Positions 41,670 to 51,308 of a DNA stretch of 64,000 bases are shown in pieces. Source of the stretch: G963665545 sp963665545. Its GTDB lineage: Bacteria > Pseudomonadota > Gammaproteobacteria > Xanthomonadales > SZUA-36. The translations under genes were made by a program, and so were the position numbers. The notes under the pieces were generated by a model. That model was not told where the DNA came from and did no database searches. It worked only from the letters and a program-made list of their open reading frames with translations. Numbering within the stretch: the stretch's first letter is position 1; each line of letters starts with the position of its first letter. Location of the stretch: assembly GCA_963665545.2 (NCBI GenBank), contig CAXXKZ010000004.1, positions 558,001 to 622,000 on the forward strand, read 5' to 3'.

Positions 41670-41942
41670 ATGTCCAGAACATTTCAAATTGCCATACTCA
41701 GCGCCCTGTTGCTTTGCCTGTCGCTTGGGCTGTCCACGTCCGCCCAGGCCTACGTTGGTCCCGGCGCCGGCATCAGCGTACTGGGCTCCCTGCTTGGTAT
41801 TCTGGCGACCATCGTGCTGGCCATCGGCGCGATATTGATGTGGCCTATACGCAAAATGCTCAAGCGCAAAAAGGCCAAAGCATCAGCATTGGCCGCAAAC
41901 GCCGAAGTGACCGAGGCTCAGACCGAAAGCGCTGCCGAGTAG
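41670..41942 (+). CDS. Small membrane protein with YVGPGAG motif
   Basis: A 90-residue protein: signal peptide (AILSALLLCLSLGLSTSAQA), then AYVGPGAGISVLGSLLGIL, a second hydrophobic helix to about residue 58, a basic stretch RKMLKRKKAK, and an Ala/Glu-rich tail. I have seen this arrangement near sulfatase-fold genes but know no function. It is 75 bases after the sulfotransferase gene and 30 bases before the next gene. The basic segment after the helix places the tail in the cytoplasm. Confidence 0.72.
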   Translation: MSRTFQIAILSALLLCLSLGLSTSAQAYVGPGAGISVLGSLLGILATIVLAIGAILMWPIRKMLKRKKAKASALAANAEVTEAQTESAAE

Positions 41943-41972
41943 TTTGGCCCGCATCAGGATGTCTTGATCTGA

Positions 41973-42737
41973 ATGGGACTGTTTGATCTTCCTGCCCCTC
42001 TGTTCGCGGCCATCGACAGCGTCCTGGCGCTGCTGTTACCGGTGTTCGTTCGCCTGACAGTCTGGGGTGTTCTCGCAGGTTTGCTGACGATGCTGCTGTA
42101 TCGCCGATTTTCCAACCAGACCCGTATTGCTGAACTCAAAACACAGCAAAAGCTGCAACAGAAATTAATGGCGGAATTCGAAGGTGAGTTCAACGAATTG
42201 ATGCCCTTGATCGGCAGCACCCTGGCCCTCGGATTCCGGCAATTACGCCTGGCCCTCGGCCCCGCGCTGCTGGCCTCGATTCCCATCCTGTTCCTGGTGA
42301 TCTGGGTCGCCGGCGAATTTGCCTTCCAAAGCCCCACCGCCGGTGACATCATCGATTTTTCCGCTGCGCCGGTTATGGATGATCGCTACTACTGGTCACC
42401 ATCCGGCGGCATCGAGAATGGGGAGTCTGGCTGGCTGGTCACGTGGCCGGAGGCGGACGGTTCACTGGAACTGACCCTCGGCGAACAGGTGGTTCTGTCG
42501 CTGCCACTGGCCGACAACATCGGTGTCATTCACAAGCAACAGTGGTGGAATATCCTGATGGCCAACCCGCTGGGCTATTTGCCGGATGACAGCAACATCG
42601 ATCAAATCACGCTCGGGCTGCCAGCAGTGGAAGCCCTGCCGTTCGGGCCACAGTGGGTGCGCGGCTGGATGTTTACGTTCTTCCTGGTTTTCTTCGCCTC
42701 CTCGATCGCCTTCAAATTCATCCTTAAAATCGAATAG
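41973..42737 (+). CDS. Membrane protein with EMC3/DUF106-like layout
   Basis: A 254-residue protein. TM1 is at about 18-42, followed by a basic, helical cytoplasmic segment RRFSNQTRIAELKTQQKLQQKLMAEFEG (split here: RRFSNQTRIAELKTQQ then KLQQKLMAEFEG). TM2 runs 86-112, then about 110 mostly polar residues, and TM3 near 228-250 ends KFILKIE. One helix, a coiled-coil-like cytosolic hairpin, then two helices is the layout of EMC3/TMCO1/DUF106 proteins of the Oxa1 superfamily, but the large insert between TM2 and TM3 is unusual. Homology is inferred from layout only. Last gene of the operon. Confidence 0.6.
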   Translation: MGLFDLPAPLFAAIDSVLALLLPVFVRLTVWGVLAGLLTMLLYRRFSNQTRIAELKTQQKLQQKLMAEFEGEFNELMPLIGSTLALGFRQLRLALGPALLASIPILFLVIWVAGEFAFQSPTAGDIIDFSAAPVMDDRYYWSPSGGIENGESGWLVTWPEADGSLELTLGEQVVLSLPLADNIGVIHKQQWWNILMANPLGYLPDDSNIDQITLGLPAVEALPFGPQWVRGWMFTFFLVFFASSIAFKFILKIE

Positions 42738-42925
42738 CAGGCCGAGTCCGCCGCCAAAGGCGGGAGCACGACTGCAGGGATGCAGGAGGTAGAGCAACGC
42801 AGGGAGCGGTTGCCGAGGGAAGCGAGACTCCAGCCGAAGGCATGCCAAGCAAAGCTTGGCTCAATTCAATGCAGTCGAGCGCAGCCGACTTTCGCCGCAG
42901 GCGAATGAAGGGAAGCGAGACTCCT
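42738..42925. repeat. Hairpin-rich intergenic repeat
   Basis: A 188-base gap between convergent genes with a chain of small hairpins: CCGCC-AAA-GGCGG (42750-42762), CTGCA-GGGA-TGCAG (about 42772-42785), GCCAAG-CAAAG-CTTGGC (42844-42860), AGTCG/CGACT, and CGCC-GCA-GGCG. The segment GGGAAGCGAGACTCC occurs twice, near 42817 and 42910. It probably separates the two convergent operons as a bidirectional terminator or belongs to a dispersed repeat family. Confidence 0.6.
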
Positions 42926-43386
<461 letters not shown>

Positions 43387-43396
<10 letters not shown>

Positions 43397-44970
43397 TCAA
43401 TGGTGGCAGGCGGCTTGCCGGAAATATCGTATACCACCCTGGATATGCCGGAAATTTCATTGGCTATTCGCAGTGACACCCGCTCCAAGAAGTCATACGG
43501 CAGGCGCGCCCAGCGGGCAGTCATGAAGTCGATGGTTTCTACCGCGCGCAGTGCCACCACGTATTCATAGCGCCGCTGGTCGCCGGTGACGCCGACCGAT
43601 TTGACCGGCAGGAAAACGGCGAAAGCCTGGCTGGTTTTGCTATACAGATCGTGGGCCCTTAATTCTTCGATGAAAATATGATCGGCGCGGGCCAGCAAAT
43701 CCGCATATTCGGGCAGGACTTCACCCAGAATCCTAACGCCCAGGCCGGGTCCGGGAAACGGATGGCGCTGGACCATTTCTTCAGGCAGGCCCAGTTCGAT
43801 ACCAATCCTGCGGACCTCGTCCTTGAACAATTCTCTCAGCGGCTCAACCAGTTTCAGATTCATATGATCGGGCAGCCCACCAACATTGTGATGAGATTTG
43901 ATCACATGTGCCTTGCCAGTGCCTGCACCAGCCGACTCGATGACGTCCGGGTAGATGGTGCCCTGAGCCAGCCAGCGCGCCTGCCCCCGGGCCTGCTCTT
44001 CAAAGATTTCGATAAACAGGCTGCCGATGATCTTGCGTTTCTGCTCGGGGTCGGCCTCGCCCTTCAGCGCGGCAAAAAATCGCTCGCCAGCCTCAACCTT
44101 GATGACACGCACACCCATGTGCTGTGCCAAAGTCGCCATGACCTGGTCGGCTTCGCGGTAGCGCAGCAATCCGGTGTCGACGAATATGCAGGTCAGTTGA
44201 TCACCGATGGCCCGGTGCAACAGCGCCGCAACCACACTCGAATCCACACCGCCCGACAAGCCGAGGATCACTGCGTCCTGACCCAGCTTTTTTCTCAGGT
44301 TGACGGTCGCGTCGTCGATGATATTGCCGGCCGTCCAGCGCGCTTCACATTGGCAGATATCGAGCACAAAACGCTGCAATATTCGCTGGCCCTGGGGGGT
44401 GTGGGTGACTTCGGGATGAAACTGCAGGCCGTAATAATGGCGCTGCTCATCAGCGATGATCGCCACCGGCGCCGAAGGCGTCGAGGCCATGAGTGAGAAT
44501 CCTGACGGCAGTTCGGTGACCTTGTCACCGTGACTCATCCACACGTCCAGCAGCGACTTGCCGGTCCCATCGACGTGGTCGGAGATGCCTTCAAGCAGGG
44601 CGCAGTCCGCATCGACTGCAACCTGGGCATAGCCGAATTCTTTATGGCGCGAAGGGTCAACCCGCCCACCGAGTTGGGCGGCCATGGTGTGCAAGCCATA
44701 ACAGATGCCCAATACGGGCACGCCCATTTGCCAGATCGATTCAGGCGCCTGGGGCCCATCGAGCACGCTGGCGGATTCAGGACCGCCAGACAGGATAATG
44801 CCCCGGGGGGAGAAATCCGTCAGTCTTTGATCATCAATGTCCCAGGGCAGAATCTCGCAGTACACACCGATTTCGCGCACCCGGCGTGCAATCAACTGGG
44901 TGTACTGGGAGCCAAAATCAAGAATCAGGATGCGGTATTGATGAATGTCCTGACCCGGTTCCTGATTCAT
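43387..44970 (-). CDS. guaA: GMP synthase (glutamine-hydrolysing)
   Basis: A 527-residue enzyme converting XMP, ATP and glutamine to GMP. The N-terminal class I glutaminase has [18 protein letters not shown], the nucleophile in [12 protein letters not shown], and FHPEVTHT with the His-Glu pair. The ATP pyrophosphatase domain has [14 protein letters not shown]. The C-terminal dimerisation domain ends KPPATIEWE, as in E. coli GuaA. It lies 14 bases after guaB; the two form the guaBA operon. Confidence 0.97.
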
Positions 44971-44984
44971 ATCAGTGCGACCAC

Positions 44985-46442
44985 CTAGCCCAACTTGTAG
45001 TTGGGTGCCTCCTTGGTAATGTGGACGTCATGGGCATGGCTTTCGCGGACACCCGCATTGGTAATACGTACGAATTTGGCTCGTGTACGAAATTGCTCGA
45101 TGTTGCTGCAACCCATGTATCCCATGGATGAGCGCAGCCCGCCCAGCAGTTGGTGAACCACACCGGACAACGGGCCCTTATAGGGCACACGGCCTTCAAT
45201 TCCTTCCGGCACCAGTTTGTCGGCAGACACATCATGCTGAAAATAACGATCCCTGGAGCCTTCCTGCATGGCCCCCAGCGAGCCCATGCCGCGGTAGGAC
45301 TTGTAAGACCGCCCCTGGAACAGTTCCACCTCTCCCGGCGCCTCCTGGGTGCCGGCAAACAAACCGCCGATCATGGCCGTCCAGGCGCCGGCGGCGATGG
45401 CTTTGGCAAAGTCGCCGGAAAACCGGATACCCCCGTCTGCAACCAGCGGTACGCCAGTGCCCTTGATTGCACCGGCCACGTTGGCCACCGCCGTGATCTG
45501 GGGCACGCCCACGCCGGCAACCATGCGCGTGGTGCAGATTGACCCCGGTCCCTGGCCGACTTTGACGCCATCGGCGCCAGCCTCAACCAGCGCCAGGGCG
45601 CCAGCGGCCGTGGTAACGTTGCCCGCAATAACCTGAATGTCGGGGTATTGCTGTTTGACCCACTTGACCCGCTCCAGCACCCCCTCTGTGTGCCCGTGCG
45701 CTGTATCCACCACGATCACGTCGATGTTGGATTCCACCAATGCGCTAATCCGATCCTCGGTGTCGCCGCCCACACCGACCGCGGCAGCGACCAACAGCCG
45801 CTCTTGCGAGTCCTTGGCAGCGTTAGGGAAATCGGTGGATTTCTGGATGTCCTTAACGGTGATCAGACCGCGAAGCTGGAAATTGCCATTGACCACCAGT
45901 ACTTTTTCGATGCGGTTGCGGTGCAACAAGTCCAGTATCTCATCCTGACTGGCGTCTTCCTGCACTGTAATCAGCTTGTCCTTGCGCGTCATAATGTTGC
46001 GCACCGGGTCGTCGAGCTTCTTCTCAAAACGCAAATCACGGGCAGTGACGATGCCGACCAATTCGTCGCCGTCGACCACAGGAACACCGGAAATATTGTG
46101 CCGGTGGGTCAGATCCAGCACTTCGCGAATGGTTGTTAACGGACCGACTGTAATAGGGTCCTTGATGACACCGGCCTCATATTTCTTGACCACGAGGACC
46201 TGGCGCGCCTGCTCATCCAGCGTCATGTTTTTGTGAATGACGCCGATGCCGCCCTCCTGCGCCATGGCAATGGCCAGTTGCGCCTCGGTGACGGTATCCA
46301 TGGCTGCAGACATCAGGGGTGCGTTGATGACCAGCTCACGGGTCAGGCGGGTTGTAAGGCAGACATCGCTGGGCAGGAGATTCGAATAGGCAGGCTCAAG
46401 CGATACGTCGTCAAAGGTCAGGGCTTCGCCGATCAGTTGCAT
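44985..46442 (-). CDS. guaB: IMP dehydrogenase
   Basis: A 485-residue enzyme making XMP from IMP with NAD, the committed step to GMP. I start at ATG 46442 ([17 protein letters not shown]), the family N-terminus; the frame is open 20 codons more. Two CBS domains occupy about residues 90-210. The catalytic loop Cys is in [15 protein letters not shown], and the flap region is [31 protein letters not shown] closes it. First gene of guaBA, with a leader hairpin and a -10 box upstream. Confidence 0.97.
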   Translation of the reverse strand: MQLIGEALTFDDVSLEPAYSNLLPSDVCLTTRLTRELVINAPLMSAAMDTVTEAQLAIAMAQEGGIGVIHKNMTLDEQARQVLVVKKYEAGVIKDPITVGPLTTIREVLDLTHRHNISGVPVVDGDELVGIVTARDLRFEKKLDDPVRNIMTRKDKLITVQEDASQDEILDLLHRNRIEKVLVVNGNFQLRGLITVKDIQKSTDFPNAAKDSQERLLVAAAVGVGGDTEDRISALVESNIDVIVVDTAHGHTEGVLERVKWVKQQYPDIQVIAGNVTTAAGALALVEAGADGVKVGQGPGSICTTRMVAGVGVPQITAVANVAGAIKGTGVPLVADGGIRFSGDFAKAIAAGAWTAMIGGLFAGTQEAPGEVELFQGRSYKSYRGMGSLGAMQEGSRDRYFQHDVSADKLVPEGIEGRVPYKGPLSGVVHQLLGGLRSSMGYMGCSNIEQFRTRAKFVRITNAGVRESHAHDVHITKEAPNYKLG

Positions 46443-46475
46443 CGCGGACGCTCTCCTCCCCGTTTGGGATGTGCG

Positions 46476-46532
46476 GACGCCCGGAGGCAAACCGGGCGTC
46501 ACAGACGTACAAATGTTATTCGGTCGATTATA
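46476..46532 (-). promoter_or_regulatory. guaB promoter -10 and leader hairpin
   Basis: A TATAAT -10 box reads on the minus strand at 46527-46532; the -35 is weak. Between it and guaB a 9-bp perfect stem GACGCCCGG/CCGGGCGTC (46476-46484 and 46492-46500, loop seven bases) would form in the mRNA leader, with GGGGAGGAG downstream as the ribosome-binding site. The hairpin may set leader stability or attenuation; it could also be an intrinsic stem shared with the divergent xseA promoter region. Confidence 0.45.
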
Positions 46533-46589
46533 TCCTGACTGCCGATTTTTTCATACCGCGATCAGCCATTAAAGGTTTATCATTCCGAG

Positions 46590-47987
46590 ATGGTCTTTGA
46601 GCACAGTGACGACCAGCCGCAGGTCTATACGCCCAGCGAACTGACTCGGGAAGTCAGACTGCACATCGAGGCGGGGTTTCCGCGCATTCTGCTTGAAGGC
46701 GAAATATCCAACCTGTCCCGCCCCTCCTCCGGGCACCTTTATTTCACCCTCAAAGATGACCAGGCACAAATTCGCTGCGCTTTGTTCCGGTCTGCTGCGC
46801 GGCTTTTGAGTATACACCCGGACAACGGAATGAAAGTGATTGCCCGCGGCCGCATCACGCTCTACGAAGCCCGTGGTGATTTTCAGATGATCGTCGACGG
46901 ACTGCGCGCCGCCGGCGAGGGGCTGCTCAGGCAACAGTTTGAGGTGCTCAAGAAAAAGCTGCAGGCCGAAGGGCTGTTCGATGCAGTACACAAGCAGGCG
47001 CTGCCCCCGTTTCCGCGCCGTGTCGGCATCGTAACCTCACCCAGCGGTGCGGCGATTCGCGACATACAGCAAGTGTTGCAACGCCGCTGGCCTTTGGCGC
47101 AGGTGCGCGTATACCCGGTACCGGTACAAGGTGAAGAGGCTCCGGCCGCAATTGTCGCCGCCCTGAGAAAGGCCAACCGGGAGACCGGGGCACAGGCCCC
47201 CGATGTCATTATTCTCGGCCGGGGTGGCGGCTCCCTGGAGGATTTGTGGGCTTTCAATGACGAATGGGTCGCCCGGGCTGTACACCAGTCCGGCATTCCC
47301 GTGGTCTCGGCCGTAGGCCACGAAACCGATTTCAGCATGACGGACTTCGTTGCCGACCTGCGCGCGCCCACGCCCTCGGCGGCGGCAGAATTGGTGACGC
47401 CGGAAAGCCGGGAAATCAAGCAACGGTTTCTCCATTTTGAACGTCAAATCCTGCGCCGCACCGAGCAGATCATCCTGCACCAGTCGCAACGCCTCGACCA
47501 CATGACCCACCGGCTTGGCCAACGCCATCCGAAACTTGCCCTGGAGAATCAGCGCAAACGACTGGACGCCGTCGGCAGACCCCTCAGGCAGGCCATGTTG
47601 GGGCAGCTGAGTGGCCATCTGTTATCAACGTCCGTCCTGTACGGCCGTCTTGAGCAGGCAAATCCTGCGCGGCTCGTCGGCCAGCACCGCGGGCGGCTTG
47701 AAATCCTCGGCGCCGGGCTCGAGCGCACCATGAGGCAGCACCTGGATCGGGGGCGCACGGCCATCGGCAACCTGGCGAGAACGCTGCAGGCGGTCAGTCC
47801 GCTGCAGACGATTGGTCGGGGCTATGCTGCGATATTTGATGCGGATGCCGAGACCATCATCACCTCGATCAACCAGCTCGAGACCCGCGGCAGGCTGGTC
47901 GCACAACTGGTCGACGGGCGCGCCTGGTGCCAGGTCGAAAGTCTCACAGATGAACGCATCGAGCACAATCTGGATGATCCAGGCTAA
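46590..47987 (+). CDS. xseA: Exodeoxyribonuclease VII large subunit
   Basis: A 465-residue nuclease subunit. The N-terminal OB fold reads VYTPSELTREVRLHIE, ILLEGEISNLSRPSSGHLYF and TLKDDQAQIRCALFR. The catalytic region has PRRVGIVTSPSGAAIRDI, VIILGRGGGSLEDLWAFN and PVVSAVGHETDFSMTDFVAD. The C-terminal third is the long coiled coil. The enzyme, with XseB, degrades single-stranded DNA. Divergent from guaB, as in many gammaproteobacteria; xseB is not in this window. Confidence 0.95.
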   Translation: MVFEHSDDQPQVYTPSELTREVRLHIEAGFPRILLEGEISNLSRPSSGHLYFTLKDDQAQIRCALFRSAARLLSIHPDNGMKVIARGRITLYEARGDFQMIVDGLRAAGEGLLRQQFEVLKKKLQAEGLFDAVHKQALPPFPRRVGIVTSPSGAAIRDIQQVLQRRWPLAQVRVYPVPVQGEEAPAAIVAALRKANRETGAQAPDVIILGRGGGSLEDLWAFNDEWVARAVHQSGIPVVSAVGHETDFSMTDFVADLRAPTPSAAAELVTPESREIKQRFLHFERQILRRTEQIILHQSQRLDHMTHRLGQRHPKLALENQRKRLDAVGRPLRQAMLGQLSGHLLSTSVLYGRLEQANPARLVGQHRGRLEILGAGLERTMRQHLDRGRTAIGNLARTLQAVSPLQTIGRGYAAIFDADAETIITSINQLETRGRLVAQLVDGRAWCQVESLTDERIEHNLDDPG

Positions 47988-48072
47988 CCCCGTGTGCCAT
48001 TGCTACGCGTTTTCAAAGGAGAAGCAGGTCCCGGGCGGGCAATCAGGATGGAGTCCATGATATTGTCGATTC

Positions 48073-48624
48073 ATGCAACGCAGCGACGAAGAACTAATGC
48101 TGGCTTACGCCGGGGGCGACATGCGGGCCTTTGAGTCACTCTATCAGCGCCATCGAGGGCCACTCTATCGTTACGTTTTGCGAAGCTGCGGCAACGCCAC
48201 GTTGGCCAACGACCTTTATCAGGGCAGTTGGGAAAAAATTATCAAGGCGCGAAAGAAATACCGCCCACAAGCACCCTTCAAGGCATGGATGTATCGCATC
48301 GCTCACAATCACCTCATCGATCATTATCGCCGCCACAAGCCAACTGTCGAGGGCGATCCAGACGAGCAGGCGGCAACCACCATGGCGCCAGATGATCACG
48401 CGCAACAACTGGAACAGGCGCATACGTTGAGAGCCGCTGTCGAGGCGCTACTGCCGGATCAAAAAACAACATTGCTGCTCAAACTCGAAGCCGGCATGGA
48501 CCTTGGCGAGATAGCCGATGCCACTGGGGTCAATGCTGAAACTGCCAAGAGCCGCTTGCGGTATGCGTTGCGCAAACTCAAGAACGCGATGGCGGCCGAA
48601 ACGGCGCACGGGAGTGAGTGGTGA
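48073..48624 (+). CDS. ECF-type RNA polymerase sigma factor
   Basis: A 183-residue sigma-70 family protein with region 2 (AFESLYQRHRGPLYRYVLRS, then PFKAWMYRIAHNHLIDHYRR) and region 4 (LPDQKTTLLLKLEAGMDLGE and ETAKSRLRYALRKLK). The acidic linker (EGDPDEQAATTMAPDD) is typical of ECF factors. Its stop overlaps the start of the next gene (TGATG), which encodes a membrane protein, so the pair is a sigma/anti-sigma-like unit. The regulon is unknown; no extra conserved promoter was sought. Confidence 0.88.
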   Translation: MQRSDEELMLAYAGGDMRAFESLYQRHRGPLYRYVLRSCGNATLANDLYQGSWEKIIKARKKYRPQAPFKAWMYRIAHNHLIDHYRRHKPTVEGDPDEQAATTMAPDDHAQQLEQAHTLRAAVEALLPDQKTTLLLKLEAGMDLGEIADATGVNAETAKSRLRYALRKLKNAMAAETAHGSEW

Positions 48625-49646
48625 TGGCAGGCAAAGATAAACCCACACCCAAACGGAATTTGCAGCATGAGTTGGGTGAGCTACAGCAGGCCTGGTCGGA
48701 ATCAGCGCGAGGGCAGCATCCGGCCGAACCACCAGAAATGATCGATCTCGCAGTATTGAATACGGCCCGGCGTGCGCTGGACGAAGAATCCAGGGGCAGC
48801 CTGGCGGGACGATTTTCAGGTCGCTGGCCCAGTCTGCTGGGGACCGCGGCACTCATGGCACTGACCCTCAGTATCCTAATCAATCGTTGGCCGGATACGC
48901 CCATTGTTGAACTGGCAGCGCCCAAGGTCGAAGGGGCGATGCCTGCGGTCGAACCTGCGGTCCCCAAAGTCGAACGGGCGATACCTGGGGAATCCAGTCT
49001 GCGCAAGCAGGATGCGGCCCATAAATCGATTCGGCAGCGCAATGTGTTGACGGCCGAAATCGATGGGCAGGTCACCGATGAAAGTTTTGGTCATGCATCA
49101 ATGGAAGAATCTGAACAGATGGAACTCCGGGACGCAGACCCAGCCAGAGACAGGTCCGATTATCGGCGCGCCGCAGTAGAGGAAAACAAGGCCGGGGAAA
49201 TCCAGGGCGGGGAAAGAGAAGTCAGGGAAAGCGAGGTCGGGGAAATCCAGGGCAGGGAAATCGAGGCAGGGAAAATCCAGTTGCAGGACGCCAGATTCCA
49301 GGATATCGACGGCGAAGATTCGAAGAAAAATATTCCTGTTGAAGTTGATGCATTGCACGAATTCAGCGCTGATTCCGCTGAGCGAGACGGCCAGGACAAG
49401 GACACATCAGGGCCGCGTTCTCAGACTGAAGCGGCGGCAGAGGCCATTGCCCCGGACAATTACGCTGCACCGAAAGGGAAGTACAGCGCCGTCAGACAGG
49501 ATCCGGCGTCCTGGATTGCACATATCCGTCTTTTGATGGACAACTCTGAACAGGCTCAGGCCGTGCAGGAAATCGAGGCATTCAGGCAGGTCTGGCCGGA
49601 TTACCCTGTGCCCGACGACCTGAATGCCGACATAATGAATGAATGA
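48624..49646 (+). CDS. Probable anti-sigma-like membrane protein with low-complexity repeats
   Basis: A 340-residue protein from ATG 48624, which overlaps the sigma stop. The N-terminal 70 residues may bind the sigma factor. One transmembrane helix (SLLGTAALMALTLSILIN, about 76-93) follows. The rest is periplasmic and charged, with repeats of G-E-I-Q-G-x-E and V-E-x-A-x-P-K-V-E coded by repeated DNA at about 48906-48985 and 49190-49290. The last 60 residues (IAHIRLLMDNSEQAQAVQEI) look folded. Assignment rests on position and topology; no anti-sigma domain is clear. Confidence 0.6.
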   Translation: MAGKDKPTPKRNLQHELGELQQAWSESARGQHPAEPPEMIDLAVLNTARRALDEESRGSLAGRFSGRWPSLLGTAALMALTLSILINRWPDTPIVELAAPKVEGAMPAVEPAVPKVERAIPGESSLRKQDAAHKSIRQRNVLTAEIDGQVTDESFGHASMEESEQMELRDADPARDRSDYRRAAVEENKAGEIQGGEREVRESEVGEIQGREIEAGKIQLQDARFQDIDGEDSKKNIPVEVDALHEFSADSAERDGQDKDTSGPRSQTEAAAEAIAPDNYAAPKGKYSAVRQDPASWIAHIRLLMDNSEQAQAVQEIEAFRQVWPDYPVPDDLNADIMNE

Positions 49647-50227
49647 TGCGGACAGTTGCAGCACCCTCCAGTCTCGAAATGACCATCAAACGTAGCCGCT
49701 TTATTGCGCATGTCGCGCGGATCGACTCTCAGGCCGATACGCTGGCGTTTTATGACTCCGTGGCGGATCCTGCCGCCACCCACAACTGCTGGGCCTGGAA
49801 ACTCGGTCAGCAATATCGATTCAATGATGACGGCGAGCCCTCGGGCACTGCAGGCAGACCGATGCTTGGGGCGATTGAAGGCAAGCAGGCCGATCACGTG
49901 ATGGTGGTGGTGACCCGTTGGTTTGGCGGGATCAAACTGGGCGTGGGTGGCCTGCTTCGCGCTTACGGCGGCAGCGCCGCAAAGTGTCTTGACCATGCGG
50001 GCCTGTTTGAAGTGCGCGAGCAGCGTGAGTATGTCATCGATGCTGCTTTTGAATGGACCGGCCAGGTCCACGCGGCGCTGCAGGCATGCGATGCTGAAAA
50101 ACTGGAAGAGACGTTTCAGGAAGCCGGGCTGAAAATACGCCTCAGCGTAGATGCCACCCGGTCACAGAAATTAAAAGCCTTGCTCAGGGACACAACCCGC
50201 GGAGAAGTTGGACTCAGGTCGAGCTGA
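49643..50227 (+). CDS. YigZ/IMPACT family protein
   Basis: A 194-residue protein with the UPF0029/IMPACT signature: KRSRFIAHVAR, ATHNCWAWKLG, FNDDGEPSGTAGRPMLGAIE and VVVTRWFGGIKLGVGGLLRAYGG. The C-terminal DUF1949-like domain is present. Homologues are linked to translation/GCN2-type control or ribosome-associated functions, but the bacterial role is unclear. The ATG overlaps the stop of the preceding gene by four bases. Confidence 0.9.
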   Translation: MMRTVAAPSSLEMTIKRSRFIAHVARIDSQADTLAFYDSVADPAATHNCWAWKLGQQYRFNDDGEPSGTAGRPMLGAIEGKQADHVMVVVTRWFGGIKLGVGGLLRAYGGSAAKCLDHAGLFEVREQREYVIDAAFEWTGQVHAALQACDAEKLEETFQEAGLKIRLSVDATRSQKLKALLRDTTRGEVGLRSS

Positions 50228-50243
50228 ACGGCTGTCCTCCCGC

Positions 50244-51299
50244 CTAAACCGAAGTCACATTCATACGCAGCGTGACGCCTGGCAGCGAAGCTGCATAATC
50301 GGCGCCCATCAGCAATGAAGGCGTGTAGAATCCCCCTTCCACGTCATGTTCAAGCAGGTATCGGGCGATACCAAGCGAAGCACTTGCCGTGATGTCGTAG
50401 CCATTGGGTGTAGACATGGTGGCGGCGGCCGTGCGGCCATCGGCGCTGCGAACTTCGCCCCACAATTCCATTCCGCCGGCCTCGCGCTCTTTTCTGCTCG
50501 GCCCCTGGACTGAGGCGTCCACCCGGCGTTGCGCAAAGCGCTGTATCGCGGTGACCGCGAAAACCCGACGCAGCCATCGAATACGCTGAATTTGCCTAAT
50601 TCTGCCTGGCGGCATGGCCATATAGACTTCGACGTCCGGCACGCCGGTGCTAATGTGGGCCGTGTACACATCGCCCCATGGAATGGTCACGCCCATGCGG
50701 GGCTTATCATGAAACGGAATTTCCCGCGTCTTCCACGCCAGCGGCACAGTCGTGATCCGGCCGTCGCGCAGAACTTTGCCACCCTCCGCCATCCCTTCTA
50801 TCGCTGTTTTGGCGGTGCCCGGACTGGGTCCTCCTTCGGATGCAAAAGCCAATGACAGTTCAGTTGCCGCGGGCAATGCGCCAACCAGGGCGGCAGCCAG
50901 GCAATCAGAGGGAACAACATCAAATCCGGTACCCGGCACCAGTGCGACGTCTGCCCGCCGGGCGGCGGCAGCCTGCGCATTGACTGCTGCAAACACCGCG
51001 ATTTCACCGGTGATATCCAGGTAGTGGACGCCTTCGTCAATACAGGCCTGCACCATCAACGCACTGGTACGCGAGAAAGGACCGGCACAATGGAGTACCA
51101 GCTTTGCACCGGAGATGTGGCGCCGGACTTCAGCGGCATCAGAAAGGTCAAAAATGGAGGAATGCAGATCGAGTTCCTGCGCCAAATCCACGACCGCAGC
51201 AGAGCGCCCGGCGAGCCTGGGTCTAAGCCCCCCGTCGACCGCGGACTGCGCGATCAGGCGACCGGTATAGCCATTTGCACCGTATATGAGCCAGTCCAC
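50244..51299 (-). CDS. Saccharopine dehydrogenase-like / enoyl reductase family protein
   Basis: A 351-residue NAD(P)-binding protein. The N-terminal Rossmann loop reads DWLIYGANGYTGRLIAQSAV (G-x-x-G-x-x-G), then YLDITGEIAVF and ALVPGTGFDVVPSDCLAA, matching the trans-acting enoyl reductase/saccharopine dehydrogenase-like group. The C-terminal half carries TYNGYDITA-type sequence (NGYDITASASLGIARYLLEH). Members act in lipid or polyketide reduction. It lies nine bases after a winged-helix regulator gene on the same strand. Confidence 0.83.
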   Translation of the reverse strand: MDWLIYGANGYTGRLIAQSAVDGGLRPRLAGRSAAVVDLAQELDLHSSIFDLSDAAEVRRHISGAKLVLHCAGPFSRTSALMVQACIDEGVHYLDITGEIAVFAAVNAQAAAARRADVALVPGTGFDVVPSDCLAAALVGALPAATELSLAFASEGGPSPGTAKTAIEGMAEGGKVLRDGRITTVPLAWKTREIPFHDKPRMGVTIPWGDVYTAHISTGVPDVEVYMAMPPGRIRQIQRIRWLRRVFAVTAIQRFAQRRVDASVQGPSRKEREAGGMELWGEVRSADGRTAAATMSTPNGYDITASASLGIARYLLEHDVEGGFYTPSLLMGADYAASLPGVTLRMNVTSV

Positions 51300-51308
51300 G
51301 CCATTCCC

